Shown here in pieces: positions 21,480 to 35,305 of a stretch of 64,000 bases of DNA. The notes beneath the pieces were generated by a model, which saw only the letters and a program-made list of their open reading frames with translations, was not told where the DNA came from and did not search any database. This DNA comes from Proteles cristata cristata (Eukaryota > Chordata > Mammalia > Carnivora > Hyaenidae), in contig JAESUZ010003287.1 of assembly GCA_017311185.1 (NCBI GenBank), positions 310,001 through 374,000 of the forward strand, in the 5' to 3' direction. The translations under genes and the position numbers were made by a program. Numbering within the stretch: the first letter of the stretch is position 1; every line of letters starts with the position of its first letter.

Positions 21480-24344
21480 GCTGTGGGATGTTTTTAAGTT
21501 CTCCCACGCGATGCTGATGGCTTCTTTCCAGTGTTTCCCCTGCTTTGAGCCTGGCTGTGATGAACTTCTGTTTCCCTGCAAGAAGCATTTTCCAAGGTTT
21601 GGGTTTTCCCCTCCAGCTCGTTTCTGGAGAAGGGGTGACCTGGCCAGGGGCTACGGGTGCCTGTTTGCGGCCACAGCCCAGCGGCCCGCCTGTGTGTCAG
21701 CCTGGTTTCACCTGAGCAGCGTGTAGGGCCCCGCTCGCGGCTGGGGCTTGCCTCCGGGGGCCAGTCTGTCCTCCCTGCGGGGTCGGAGTGGTGGGCGGGC
21801 AGGGGGACAGGATTGCAGGCCGTTTGTTCTCGGGCCCTTTGGTCTCTTCACGCCCGTTCAGACCGCGTGTCACGTACCTGCTCTCATCCCCCGTCAACAC
21901 CCGGCGGGGTTGTGGGTGCTGGGCACCTCGTGGGTCTCAGTGGGGCAGATTGGGGAGGAGATGGCCCAGCAGACAGGGCGGAAGACTGCTGGGGCCTCCC
22001 TTGTCTCCACACCCTCGCGGATCCTGGGACGCCCTGTGGCGTTGCGCGTGCCAATTGCATCCTGGCTGCCCTCCATCCGTGCTCCTTGCTGTTGCTGCAG
22101 GGCACCTCCGGGACGTGGCGCCCCTACGTCTGTGAGCCCAGTGTCATGGTGTCCATCTGACGGGGATCGCCACGTCTCCGAGAACTGCACAGCCCTCCAC
22201 CTGGCCTCCCAGGTCCTGCGTCTCCAGCCTCGCGGCCTTTGCACGTTCTGTCCCCGACACCAGCCACCAGCGTCCCTTCCCTTCCGCGCCACGCTTCTCT
22301 TGCGGCCCCTCCTGCTGGGAGATCCTCCTCTGGCCCCTCGCTGCCGCTCCCGTCCCTCCCTGCCCCCCGCGTGTGTTTTCACATCTCCTCTGCTTGTTCG
22401 TCACTGGCAGGGGCCTCCCACGACCCCGGGCTGTGGCCTGTTCACCACCCTTTGCCTGTGGGGTGGGGGTGGCAGGCACAGGTGGGGAGGAAGGGATTGT
22501 GCCCCCGGGCACATGCCACCCGTGCAGAATGGCTGCTTTCTCGCCGTGTCTTCTCGTTAGTCCGGTAAGTGACTGTGCGGCAGGGGAGCCTGTGATCAGT
22601 CAGGCAGGTGCCTCCGGGCCACGGTGGGCACTGTGACCAAGCGTGGGGGCGAGAGCCTGCACGGGGCACTGTCTGTTGACCTGGCCCGACCCTGTGGTGG
22701 CTCCCTTTCGGGGTCGGGGGCACAGTGGTCCTGAGAAGGCCTGGGCCTGGGCTGGGGGCTCCGACCTGGGGCTCCTCACTGCCTCCCCCCAGCGCCTCCG
22801 AGGCAGCTGCTTTCCATCCCCTTCCTCGGTGTCCCGTCCCCCCTCCCCTCCTCTCCTCCCCCAGTCTTGGTCTTTGATTATGTCCTGTGTTCTTAGAGGT
22901 TCCTTGTGACGGTTGCTTGGGTGTCAGGAAGGCAGAGGAGTCGGGAGCAAGGGCTCTGTGGCCACACTGTGGGTGTCCTGTCCCTGCTCCCTGGTGACTT
23001 CCGCTGTGACAGGGGGTTGCTGGTCGTTCAGAGCGTGTCCGTGCAGGGTGATGTGGAGCCGGAGCTGCTGGGCGGAAGGCTCACGGGAGACTGAGACTGC
23101 TCCGCGAGTGGGCGTGTCTGTTGCCTGCCGTTTTGCAAGCCCCTCTGGGCAGGGCTGTGTGTTTGCAGTTCTCTGCATGCGTGTGCCGTTTGCCTTCAGA
23201 TTGCTGCCACTCCTGCCTCAGTTTCCGCATCTGATGATGGGGTGACCGTGTTGCCTACTCGGGGCGTTGATGGTGTCTGCACCACGTAGAACAGGCTGGG
23301 GCGATGTGTCTGCGTGTCTGTTGGCAGGACGGGCAGACTGTCTGGGTTCCTCTCAGACGTCAGTAGAGACGAGCGCCCTGTGGGTGGGGGTCTGGAGACC
23401 AGTGGGTCGGGCACGTCGCGATGAGGTGTGCAGTGCTGGGGTGCAGACGGCTGCTGTTCCCAGGCGCTGTCTGCAGGCGCTGACCTGCGAGGTCCCGTGT
23501 GGGGTGGGGGCTGCAGGACCCCGTGGAGGTTTTCTCAGAGCTGCATGCTCTCACCCTAAGGCGGCAGCTCCTCTTTGGGACCCGAGGGCCCCACAGCAGA
23601 AGAGGAGCCCCTTGAGGGCCCAGCCGACGGTGTCTGGGCCGCACGTCTTGCACACCGCAGGCTTCCTGCCGCCGAGTGAGGCCACACCAGGGAGCCGGTC
23701 CGGGCGGCCGGGTGCCTGACTGGGTCTCCCACCTGCCCACCCAGTCCAGGGCGCAGGGCAGACCCCTGCCCAGCTCCTTTGCTCAGTGCAGCAAGGAGGC
23801 CCTAGGGGGCAGGAAGAGGCTGGGGGTGGGTGGCTGTCTGGCCGCCCCTCTGAGTGCAGGTACCCCGGGGGGTCAGCTGCTTTCCCCCAGGACCCGATGT
23901 GGACTCTGTCTTGGTTCATGCACGTTTGCGACCGCAGAAGGTGACCCCATGGGTGACTTGTGTGTCTGAGTCAGCCTGCTTCACTGTTATGTTGGGTGCA
24001 GGCCCAGTGATTGGCGGGGGGTCTTGGATGGAGGGCTTCCTCGCTGTGGGCCTCCTGACACGTCCAAGGCGGTGATTAGGTGCCGGGCGGCGATGGAGGC
24101 CAAGGTGGGAGGTGGCGGGAGGTGGCGTCTCACCCTGCGGAGCTGGGACCCGAGCCTGGCTGGGCGGCTGCTCCCCCAGCTTGTGCCTGGCCTTGGGCCG
24201 GTCCCCGTGCAGGGTCCCTCAGTCACCTGCTGCCGTGCGCCCTCTGTCTGCCGGGGCCACGGTGGAGCATGGATCGGGGCCGACGTGGCATCTGGTGTCC
24301 TGTAAACTCTGCTTTCCGTCTCCCTCTCCTGACAGGGACCCACC

Positions 24345-24423
24345 ATGGAGCTGCGGGAAGAGGCCTGGTCTCCGGGGCCGCTGGACTCCGAGGACCAGCA
24401 GATGGCCAGTCATGAGAACCCAG
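24345..24423 (+). CDS. ZNF787: ZNF787 first coding exon (residues 1-26 plus one base)
   Basis: The acceptor ends at 24335 and the exon starts ggacccaccATGG, giving a good Kozak context for the ATG at 24345. It encodes an acidic N-terminus (MELREEAWSPGPLDSEDQQM...) and ends ...HENP plus one G before the donor g|gtgagg at 24424. That single G joins the 'tg' at 33272-33273 to make Val27, so the reading frame continues exactly into the zinc-finger exon. The encoded peptide agrees with my memory of the human ZNF787 N-terminus. No other in-frame upstream ATG is needed. This short acidic leader has no assigned domain in the family. Confidence 0.93.
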
Positions 24424-25420
24424 GTGAGGCGGCCTTGGGCAGTTCTTCTCAGCCGGCCCATCCCCTTCCTGGACCCTGGCTCCTTCCACCTCCCCTCCCT
24501 TGGCTCTGGGAGCCCCTGGGGCCGCTGTTCTCCGTCCCTCCTCCTGTCCCCTAGGCCCGGCCACCCCGCCCCCAGCAGCCCAGCCACGGTGCCCTGTTTC
24601 TAGGTGGCCTGCACTTCTCCCAAGCAAGGGACCGTAGACCAGGGGCGGGCGTGACGGGGCTGGGGGCACTGTGACAAGGAGCTGACGGGCCTGCAGAGGG
24701 GGTGTTGTGCAGTTTCGGGGAAGGCTGGGTGTCTGGGTTTCTATGGGGATCTTTCACTTTTAAGCACCGGTACCATGTTTTATTTAATAAACCATTATTT
24801 GGGTTCAAGAAAACTCTTTTTTGAGCACGTGGGGCCCAGGGTTTGCTTGCCGAGACTGCACACCCGGGAAATGGAGCACGGACATTCTTCTCATGCGCCC
24901 GGTGAGGTGGTTTGGGCCCGGGCTGTGCCGGTGAGGGGTCAGCAAATGGCTTTTACGGAAAGAGCCAGAGGGGAGATACGTTTGGTTTTGCAGACCCTGT
25001 GTCCGTGCAGCAGGGGAGCAGCCAGACCGCACAGAAGTGAGTGTGTGAGACCGTGTGCTGATAAAGCTTTGTAGAGCAGGCGCTGAGTTGCCGCCCCTGT
25101 GCCAGCATGCCGTGGTGGCCGGGGCAGGGGTGGTGCGGGGCCGGCCACACACGGGGCAGATGTCATCGTCCTGCCGAGGGCCTCCTCCTGCCCCTTTATT
25201 CCAAGATCCTCCGCAGGAGAGGAGAGCTCCCTGCTGGCCGCCGGGGTGGCCTTGGTTACAGAGCAGGAAGCCAGGTCACGGGGCCTCCGTGCCTCCTCTG
25301 ATCCAGCTGTCCCCGTGGCGAGGACCTGTGCCCGTCCTTCCCCGGTGTCCCCCACCCCCGGGCCGGCCCCCTCCTTCCCCTGACCTACATTTTTGCCCTT
25401 CCAGCCCCCTCCCCCCCCTT

Positions 25421-25598
25421 TTTTTAGTTTATTTTGAGAGAGAGAGAGAGAGAGAGGGAGGGAGGGGCAGAGAGAGAGAGAGAGGGCCCAGGCAGGCTCC
25501 ACACTGACCCCATGGAGCCTGGCGCGGAGCTTGAATTCATGAACTGAGAGATCATGACCTGAGCCGCGATCGCTCGGCCTGCAGTCACCAGGGGCCCC
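25421..25598 (-). mobile_element. CanSINE, diverged
   Basis: A (GA)n-rich body with a shortened head region, in ZNF787 intron 2. Confidence 0.75.
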
Positions 25599-28500
25599 AG
25601 CCTGCTGGCCCTCTTAAACTTAACTGGAAAGCCTGTTTTGTTGTAGAAATTTCAAACATCTGTGGTGTAGTGACTTGATTTCTCCTGGGCTCCAGCGATC
25701 AGAGCCCCTCGTCACTCTTTTATCCCACTTGTGCCCTCTTGTCCTGCTGGAGCAGCTTGTAGAAAATTCTAGATGCTGTATCATTACACCTGTAAGTTCC
25801 CAGAAGGGCAGGCCCTTTAAGAGCACAGACGAAACAACAGTGACACAGTGCTGACCTCACCTAACAAAACACCCAATTCCTGTCCAAATACCCCGTTTTC
25901 TCCAGAACATGTGTTTGTCTTCAAGTAAGTAAGTTTTAATATTACAAGTCATCCATTAATTCATTGTCCTTATAAAACCTTGCACGCGTACAGGTGGGCT
26001 CTGCCATCCCCTTGTCCAGCCGGCTGTCCTGAGCCTGCACTCCCCATCCCCCACTGCGCGTCCCCACCTTGTGACACTCCAGGCCCCGGGCAGGCTGGTT
26101 GCTTGCCCTGAGGCCCGGCTGACGCTGGGGTGGCTCTGGGGCTGGGGGACAGGGATGGTGGGCTCTTGGTGGGAGGACATGTGGGGGTGCTCCGTGGAGA
26201 GTGCGGAGTGGAGAGGAACGGGGCCTGGTGAGTGGTGGGTGAGAGGGGTGGTGTCTTCTCACCCCTGAGAGCGAGCTGGAGCTGGGAGAAGGCGGGTGGG
26301 GTGGGCCCATTGTCCTGTCCCAGAGCCAGAAGAGGAAGGTGGAGGTGCTGCCGCAGCGTCCCTGGGAGTGGAGGCTGGGACCACACCCTGGAGTGTCCCC
26401 AGGTCCCCCCGACTGACCTCCACGCCGTCCCGAGTCCACGCTTGTCCACAGCCGCCAGCACCAGCTTCTTGACATGATCTGCAGTGACCTCCGCGCCCTG
26501 CTCCGCCCACCTGCCTGGGTCGGCCGGGGTCCCCCGTGCCTGGAGGGGCCTCCAGACACGGCCAAGGCAGGAGGGCGGGATGATAGGGAGCCGTGCTGGC
26601 GGCTGGGACAGGAAGGGCGTGTGGCTGGGACGAGGCCGCAGGCAGGTGCTTCCCAGGCTGCTGAGCTCAGCCGTTTCTCCACGAGTCACCCACGTCCTGG
26701 CCGTGGGCCTTCTGTGTGCTGCCCCAGCCGCCCCCATGCCCCTGAGGTGGGCACCTGCCCAAGGTGAAGGACGAGAGGGGCAGGGCAGGCACCGAGCAGG
26801 TCGCCCGGCCTCTCCCCTTCGACCGTTTGGGTCTGGTTAGCCGAATCGGGGGCGCGTGACGTAGGAGGTGGCTTCAAGGGTCACCGTGCCTGGCTTACCC
26901 CAGCTCAGGCCTGTGCTGGGATTTTCTGGCGAGGAAGACGGGGCTGCTCCCAGCAGTGTCACCCCAGGGGAAGGGCCTTCTGGGGCTCAGGGGTGATTTG
27001 GAAGCTGTGGGGCTGCTGTGGGGATAGGGGCGCCTTGTCCCTCCCCGGAGGCGGTCGTGGGCCCGAGGCTCTTTCAGACCACAGTTGGGTGGTGGGGCCT
27101 CAGGGCCAGAGGGGGCCTCATGGGCTCCAGCCCGTGTGTCTGCAGGACGCTCCAGCTGTGTGTCCCCGGCGGCCCTCACCCACGTGTGTGTGTGGGGGGG
27201 GTGTTTACCCAGACAGGTTGAAGGACAGGTCTCGGGTCAGCCCTCCGTGCTGGCGGCGCCCATGCTGTTTGCTCCTCCTGCCCTGTCTCGGCCGGGCGCT
27301 GCTGTCCCCCGCCCGGGGCTGGCCCCTGCTGCTGGCCGTGATCCAGTTTAAAGCCTGCTGCTCCCAGGGCAGGCGGCCGGGCACCGGGCAGTGCTTCTCA
27401 CTCGGGTCACGTGAGAGAAGAGCCAGGGGTCACGCTTCCTTGCCCTGGGGTGGACTCGCCCCAGCCATTTGTGAAACCGCAGGAATGTCTTGTTTTTTCC
27501 TTTGTATTTGGGTTTTTGGGAATGGTGTGCAGATGTAGCTGGTGCCGTTGTTAGCAGAGGCTGGTGCTGTAGAGGCACGTCCGAGTGTCCTGGTTCCTTC
27601 AGCCTCCGGGCGCCCTGGGGGTTGGGACACCCTCACAGTGCCGGGCCAGGGGCGGGCGGGAGGGGGTCCCTCAGCCGCCTCCAGGCAATTGGATGGTTCC
27701 CAGGAGTGCCCGGGCCAGGGCTCCTGATGGACCCAACCTGGCCAGCCCGGTGGAGCCCACAGACACATGGGGTCCGGCAGTGGCGGGTGGGAAAGCTGTC
27801 CAGGCCTGTTTTGGCCTTTAGCTACAGAGTGTTCAGAAAGAGAAGCAATCCGGGAAAATGAGCATGTAAATAAAAAAGACCTCGTGATTCAGAGGAGGGT
27901 GCACTCCCAACGTGAAAGAAGTCAGCTGGTATCCCGGAAGTCCCCTGCAGGGGCCGGGTTGTGACCGCTCTGGGCCGCTCTGGCTCTCTCTGGCTCTCAC
28001 GTGTCAGTGTGCTCTGGAGTCCTTCTAGAGAGCCCCCCTCAAATGCCACGCCCGAGCCCAGCTTGGTAGCAGCCCTGAGCTCTCCCCAGACCCCCACATA
28101 AAACCCACATGACCTGGGCCACACTGGTGGCACATACCTTCGTGTGAAGGCGCCCCATGAGCCCCGGAATACAGTTGGATGGGGACACACCATTGGCCCC
28201 AGGCCTGTGTGGTAGCAGCATTGTGCTGGAGGGAAGGAAATGAGGAAGAGCCCCAGATAGCCCTCTGGTTCACCGGAAGCCTTGGGGAGGGGTCCCACCG
28301 AGGCCAGCACCTGAGACTGGAGGTGTTCTGTCCAGCCTGGGAGTGGAGGCTCGGGGCTGCAGGAAAGTCTTAGGGGCTGCAGCCGCCAGGGGCCTGCACA
28401 CGGGCTCTCATGCCGACCAGGACCCGCACGGAGCAAAGCCTTCCAGGAGGGGACCCAGAACTGAGTGGGACCCCTGTCCTTGACCACAGATAAAAACGGG

Positions 28501-28794
28501 TGACTGCAGAGCCAGGAACCGTGGGAGAGCGTGTCGCAGACTCAGTCGTGATGCGAGGACAGCAGAAGCCAGAACCCCACCCGGAACCCCGCCCCTGCCC
28601 CAGAAAGGTTTGGAATGAAAGGGAACATGGGCAGATACAGGGCCAGAGAGCAAATCAACACACAGAAGCAAGGGCGCAGATCTGAGAGTTTGCAGTATGA
28701 GCCAGTTTCACAGTGGTACCTGAAAGGGTCAGGGTGGAATAAAAACAACACCTTCCTCAAGAAAAATTGGAGGTAAAAAGGAGGGACGTTGTAT

Positions 28795-28900
28795 CTTTTT
28801 TATTATTAAATTTTTTTTAACTTGTATTAAATTCAACTTAGTGAACATGACAGCGTCATAGTAATTTCAGGAGCAGAAGTTAGTGTGATTTGGCACTTTT
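28795..28900 (-). mobile_element. L1 3' UTR fragment
   Basis: A reverse-oriented carnivore L1 3' end ('gtaatttcaggagcagaagt') lies next to a T-rich run in ZNF787 intron 2. Confidence 0.55.
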
Positions 28901-28940
28901 GTGTGCTAACCGGTGACAGGGACATCTTAAAGTCAGACAG

Positions 28941-29127
28941 AGGGCCCCTGGGTGGCTCAGCGTCCGACTTCTGCTCAGGTCACGATCGCACGGTTCTGGG
29001 GTTCCAGCCCCACGGCGGGCTCTGTGCTGAGCTCAGAGCCTGGAGCTGCTTCGGATTCTGTGTCTCCCTCTCTGACCCTCCCCCACTTGCAGTCTCTCTC
29101 TCAAAAATAAATAAATGTTTTTAAAAA
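28941..29127 (+). mobile_element. Felid CanSINE
   Basis: Copy with a small deletion after the head (ctcagcgtccgac), in ZNF787 intron 2. Confidence 0.87.
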
Positions 29128-31638
29128 AGTTGTTTTAAATAAAAAAGAAATGAAGAAAGATTAAAACAGAGTAAAAAAACTTGAAGCTAGTCAAAATCCC
29201 AACGCTTTGAGGCAAAAACCCAAAGCAAAGAGGGAGTAAATAGGGGACCTTCCTGGAACGTAAACATTAGGTGTTGAAAGAGCAGATCACAGACCTGAGA
29301 ATGCCATGTCAGGCGAGCAGGCCTCGTTCTGCCCTGGTCACTGGGTGCTACGGAAAGCGGCACACTGGGGCCTGTGGGCAGAGCAGGGGTGGGCGCTGGC
29401 AGTGTGCCGAGAAAGTGGAGCCGTGGAGCCGCCCATAGGGTTCCCGGGGAGGGAGCGGGAGCCCAGGGTCTCCTTAAGACTGACTCACAAGTTGGAGGTG
29501 CCGTAGGGACTCAGTCCACCGGGTGGTGGGCCCTTCCGAGGAGCCTCAGCAGGTGAGCTCAGACAGACCCCGGCGAGGACAAACGTGCGGTCCCGGGAGG
29601 TGGGGCAGGTCGGAACCGCACACGCGGCCGTGGTGGGAGTTCTTCGTTTGTGTTTCCAGGAATAATTGGCAATGGTGGGATCTGCCTCTGATTCTGGGCC
29701 GGACGCCCGGGCCTCTGGCCCGCACTGAGGCAGCCACCTGCTGCCTGTTCTCTCGAAGCTACTGTGGGGTCAGCAAATGAGTAACTCCAGGGCGTTCAGA
29801 TCCTCCTCCCTTTTGAAGATGGGAGTTGTGGGTGTCCCAGAGAAAAGACTCTAGAAAAATCTGAAGGCCCGGATTTGTCTGGGAAGTGTCTGCGAGAACT
29901 CAGAGGAGTTTTACTGTAAGGAAGACAAACAAACAGTGATCCTTTCCTGGTTTTGGTCTGGAGGGGTTTTCCCAGGGCCTCCTGGAGAAACCGCGGGCTG
30001 CACGTCTGGGTGGGACAGGTGGATGAGCCTGGAGTCTCAGGCTGGGACCAGGGAAGCTGCCAGAAGACCCGGGCCCTGTCCGAAGGGTTTGGAGCCCCCT
30101 CGACACGCTGCGGATGGGACACTGGGAGCTCCGCAAGCCGCAGTGGTGACAGTGGGTTGAGACCCACCTTGTACCTTTACACCCTGGAGTTGAGAAAGGG
30201 GAGACTGTGAGGCGTCCTCGGGAGGTGGTAGAGACCCGTTCATTACCTTGAAAACCGCACCCATAGGGGAAGTGGGCACGGGCCTGTCGCAGCCGCCTGT
30301 GGTTACCGTGCGACCCGCCGGTGCCCTGGATAGCTCTGTCCTGCATGTTCCGTGAATCAGTCGCTCTGAGCGCCACGTGCCTGTGGCTGCCGACTGCATA
30401 GCGGCCGCCGATGGTGCGGACAGACCCGTGTGCCCCTGAGGCAGGAGCAGGGTCTTGTCTTCAGGCAGCAGGGGTGGGGACGGGGTCACCTGCTGAGCCA
30501 CACGCAGCCTGCAGCCCGGACTCTTCAACAGCAAGGCTGTGAGGAACAGCGGGACGCTGGGAATCGGGATCAAGAGACTCTCAGACGCTCCGAATTAAAA
30601 CGTAGTGGGCCAGGCCGCGCTGCAGCCTGCGGGGATGCACGTGGCCAGCAGCCATGGTGCCGTGCGGGGCGCGATGGCGGGAGGGCCGTCCCTGTGGGCC
30701 GCCAGGCCCCATGTCTCGACCTGGGCACTCCTCTGTCTATTTCTGTGTTCAGCTCCACATCCCACTTTGGGGCTCCCGGAGTTCGCGGTCATCTGTCTTA
30801 CAACAGCACGGCTGACGTTGAATTAAACCACCGGCTTCAGCCCCAGAGGGTCCGCGCGAGGCCCTGAGCTGGCCCCTCCCTTTAGTGGGAAGTTGAGACA
30901 GTGTTCGCTGTGGGTCAGGTGCCAGGAGACCCCTCCCCTCCCCTTTTCTCTCCTCCTCTCCCTTCTCCCCTCCCCTCCCCTGAAGGGTAGCTACTTCTGC
31001 TACTTCTGCTATTTTTGTGGAGCGAGCACTTTGTGCTTCTCTCTTTCCAGCGGTGCCTTGAATCCTTTCAAAGGGAAAAGCCCCTAGTGAGGAAGGCGGG
31101 CCAGGTGGCAGCTGCTGACTTACTGCCTGACCCCCACGCTGGCCCTCCACTACTACCCCTGAGCCCGGAGCCAGCGGGTGCTTGGAAAGAAAACAGACAC
31201 CAGCATCCAAAGGTTCTCAGAGGGCCAGGTACCCTCAGGTTGGAAAAGAGCCCGCCTACCAGAGTAACAAAAACCCTCCTCCCCTTAATAATTTCTTTAA
31301 CACCTGCTTGAAAAAGCAGTGGTGCATGTGGTCAGCTGGACACAAGCAGAAAAGTCAAACCGCCTGAGTCATGCCACAAAACCCAGCCGCCTGGTCGGCC
31401 GGAGGCCTCGGCACGCGCTTCCGGATCTCTGTCCCATCCTGGACCAGGCGCCCAGGCCTCTGGCCCGCATGCTGCTCTGGGGGTGAGGCGGAGCCCCTGA
31501 CCTGGGGACTGGTGTTTCACGAGCTTCGATTGTACCCAGAGTGCACATGGTGGGTGTGTAAACACCCTTCCTAGCTGAAGAGCGTAGTGAATACGGTGTA
31601 CTGTTAAATGTTCTCTACAACTTCAAAAACAAAATGTA

Positions 31639-31858
31639 TTTTTTTTTTTTTAGTTTATTTATTTATTTTGAAGGAGAGAGGGCACACCTGTGGACACACG
31701 AGCAGGGGAGGGGCGGAGAGAGGGAGAGAGAATCCCAAGCAGGTTCCCCACTGCCAGCACAGAGCCAGACATCGGGCTCGATCTCACGAGCCATGTGATC
31801 ATGCCCTGAGCCGAAATCGAGAGTCGACTGCTTAACCGACTGAGCCACCAGGCGCCCC
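31639..31858 (-). mobile_element. Felid CanSINE
   Basis: Full copy with T-run at 31639 and head end at 31858. Confidence 0.9.
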
Positions 31859-33141
31859 AAACACGTCTGTTGTCCTTAAGGGGGTGTGGGCAGTAGTGGT
31901 GAGTGGGGTAGTGAGGCCGGTGCCCAGGCCACATCGCCTCCCACGTCTGTTTTGTTTTCCTCGCTGCATCTCCGCCACACGTGCTTCCTTTTCCTGAGTG
32001 ACGTGCACGCCAGCACCGGCTCCAGCCCCACCCCCTCCCGACTTCCCACCGGGACTTTCTTGCTCCAGATGATTCCACATCTGGTGCAGGCCAGATGCCA
32101 GGCTCCCTGCCAGGGGCATGGGTGTTGAGAGCCAGGGTCCCCGCAGTGCTATGCCCCGTGCCCTGGAGCTCCTGATTCGGTTGGTCGGGGGCAGCTGAGC
32201 AAGAGCATTTCCAAGTTCCTGCCGATTCCGATGCCACTGTCGGGCCCCTTGGGGGAGCGCTGCCTCAGCGTGGGGTGCTGTGTGGTGCAAGGGCGCGGGG
32301 TGGCGCCGCCTCCTCCAGGTTTTGATGGAGCTTCGTGGTGCCTTGGGTTGTGTGCTGTGAAGACCCGATTCCATAGTGCCCTTCTTACAGGACTGACTGG
32401 CACGGCCTCCGTGCATCCTCTGGCTTCTTTGCGTGTTTACCAGTGTCCTCACGGCTCCGTGTGTGAGCGCCATGCTCCCGGCCTGCTGGCTGCAGACAGC
32501 AAGAGCCCCGGTCGCAGGTGCGCACCACCTGTCTCTGAACCGAGCCAGTTGCGGGGCAGGTCGCAGCTCTCCTTCCCTGGGAGATGGCTCGGGGCCGGCA
32601 GCCGGGGCATGGCCGTGTCTTCAGGTCGCAGACGCCAGGCCCAGGGCCCCACACTCCTTTATTGTCTGTCTGCACACGGCAGACAGGGGCCAGCGTGAGG
32701 ACTCTGTAACAGAGGCTCTCGTGTGTGGGGTCGCACTCAGCAGGACTCCGTGCCAGCCTGTGATCCCTGTGAGCCCACTGACAGGGCGGGTCCCTCCTTC
32801 TGATCTCCTCCCCCCACCCCGGGACAGCCTTCCTGGAGCCCAGGTGTGACATCTCCTCCGGGCCTGCCTTGGCTTCCGGTCCCATCCGAGCACCCTCGCC
32901 CTGGGACCTCCCTGCCCAGCCTGGTGCTTGGGGCTTACAGGATCATTTCCTGGACCTCCACCCATGTTCCTTTATGTGGATACTGCTTATTTCCAGACAT
33001 TTCTGCTGTGTCCCAGGCATGGTCCTGGGTGTGGGGGAGGCAACTGGGATGGGTAATGACCACATGAATGTTCAGTAAAATGTCAGAGTGAACGATGGAG
33101 ACTGAGAGACTGAGGGCTTCTCACTGACCCGGCCCAGCTGA

Positions 33142-34335
<1,194 letters not shown>

Positions 34336-34905
34336 GGCGGGGCCCGGGGGGCGGGGCGGGGCCCCTCGGGCTTGGCGGGGGCTGCGGCCGGGACCCGGAG
34401 GCCAGGGCCGAGGGGCGCGGCGGCGGCCTGCTGGGCTCGCCCCGCCGTGCGACGGGCGCCCCCGGCCTGGCCCGCCCTTCCGGTTCTCGGCGACCCGGGA
34501 CAGACCGCGCGGGAGAACTGGACACCGGCCCCGGGCCGCTCTTGACCTTCCCCCGCCGCCTGGGGCGCTCGCGAGGGGTGGAGAGCCTCGGGCTCCTGGC
34601 GCGCAGGGGAGCCTGGGGGAGGGGAGGGCGAGAGGGTCCTTTCCCCTTAGAGTTTTCGTTTCATCACACCGCCCCCCGACTCTTCCCTTTCATTATTTTT
34701 TCTCTTCTTCCCCGCGGGCCCTGTTATTTCTCTCGGTCCCCGTCCCTCCTCCCCTTCCTGGGTTTGGGGTCGTGGCGGAGCGCTGGAGCAGGACTAGCCC
34801 GCTCCGAGCGCGCCCCTCGGAGACCGGGGTCCCGTCTGTTCCCGGGCCCGGACGCGGCCGAAGGAGGGGTGCGGGGGCAATAAATGGCACTATCTGATTG
34901 TCCTG
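34336..34905 (+). other. ZNF787: ZNF787 3' UTR
   Basis: A G+C-rich 3' UTR of about 570 bases follows the stop, becoming pyrimidine-rich near 34.65-34.76 kb. It ends about 20 bases after the AATAAA at 34879, with a G/T-rich stretch (ctgctctgcgtggttcttg) just beyond. The cleavage point is inferred, not seen. Confidence 0.7.
34879..34884 (+). terminator. ZNF787: Poly(A) signal of ZNF787
   Basis: A canonical AATAAA lies about 545 bases after the stop codon, followed within 40 bases by a G/T-rich downstream element. It is the first canonical signal after the coding exon. Confidence 0.8.
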
Positions 34906-35134
34906 CTCTGCGTGGTTCTTGAGTCGGGAGGGAGGAGGGGTCCCACCCAGCCGTCCCGGAGGGACTGCAGCGGACGGCTGAGCGGCCCCGAGAGGGGCCT
35001 CAGCGGGGCACCTGCGCTGGGGCTGTGCGCCTTCCACACAGGAGGTCCCTGGGCTTGGAGCCCTTGGTGGCCTGTGAGGATCCGGGGCTGGTTCAGAGTG
35101 GGGCCTGCTGACTGCTGCTTTTAGTTACTTTTTA

Positions 35135-35305
35135 AAACAATTTTTTAACGTTTATTTTTGAGAGACAGGGCATGAGCAGGGGAGGGGCAGAGAGAGGAGA
35201 CAAAGACTCTGAAACAGGCTCCAGGCTCTGAGCTGTCAGCACAGAGCCCGATGCGGGGCTCGAACCCACAGACCGTGAGATCATGACCTGAGCCGAAGTC
35301 CAATG
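35135..35305 (-). mobile_element. Felid CanSINE, head truncated
   Basis: Tail and body are clear. The sequence departs after 'gagccgaagtccaatgacc', so the tRNA-like head is missing. Confidence 0.82.

Larger units (their letters stand above)
11708..24335 (+). other. ZNF787: ZNF787 intron 1
   Basis: About 12.6 kb runs from the donor at 11708 to the acceptor 'ctctcctgacag' ending at 24335. Its contents are a MIR-like piece at 13.09-13.32 kb, a second CpG-rich block at 15.9-16.6 kb, a degenerate tetranucleotide repeat at 17.43-17.56 kb, SINEs at 17.8, 18.1, 20.1 and 21.1-21.5 kb, and an old L1 piece at 20.3 kb. Open frames in the G+C-rich parts have no recognisable domain. I see nothing else coding here. 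Confidence 0.75.
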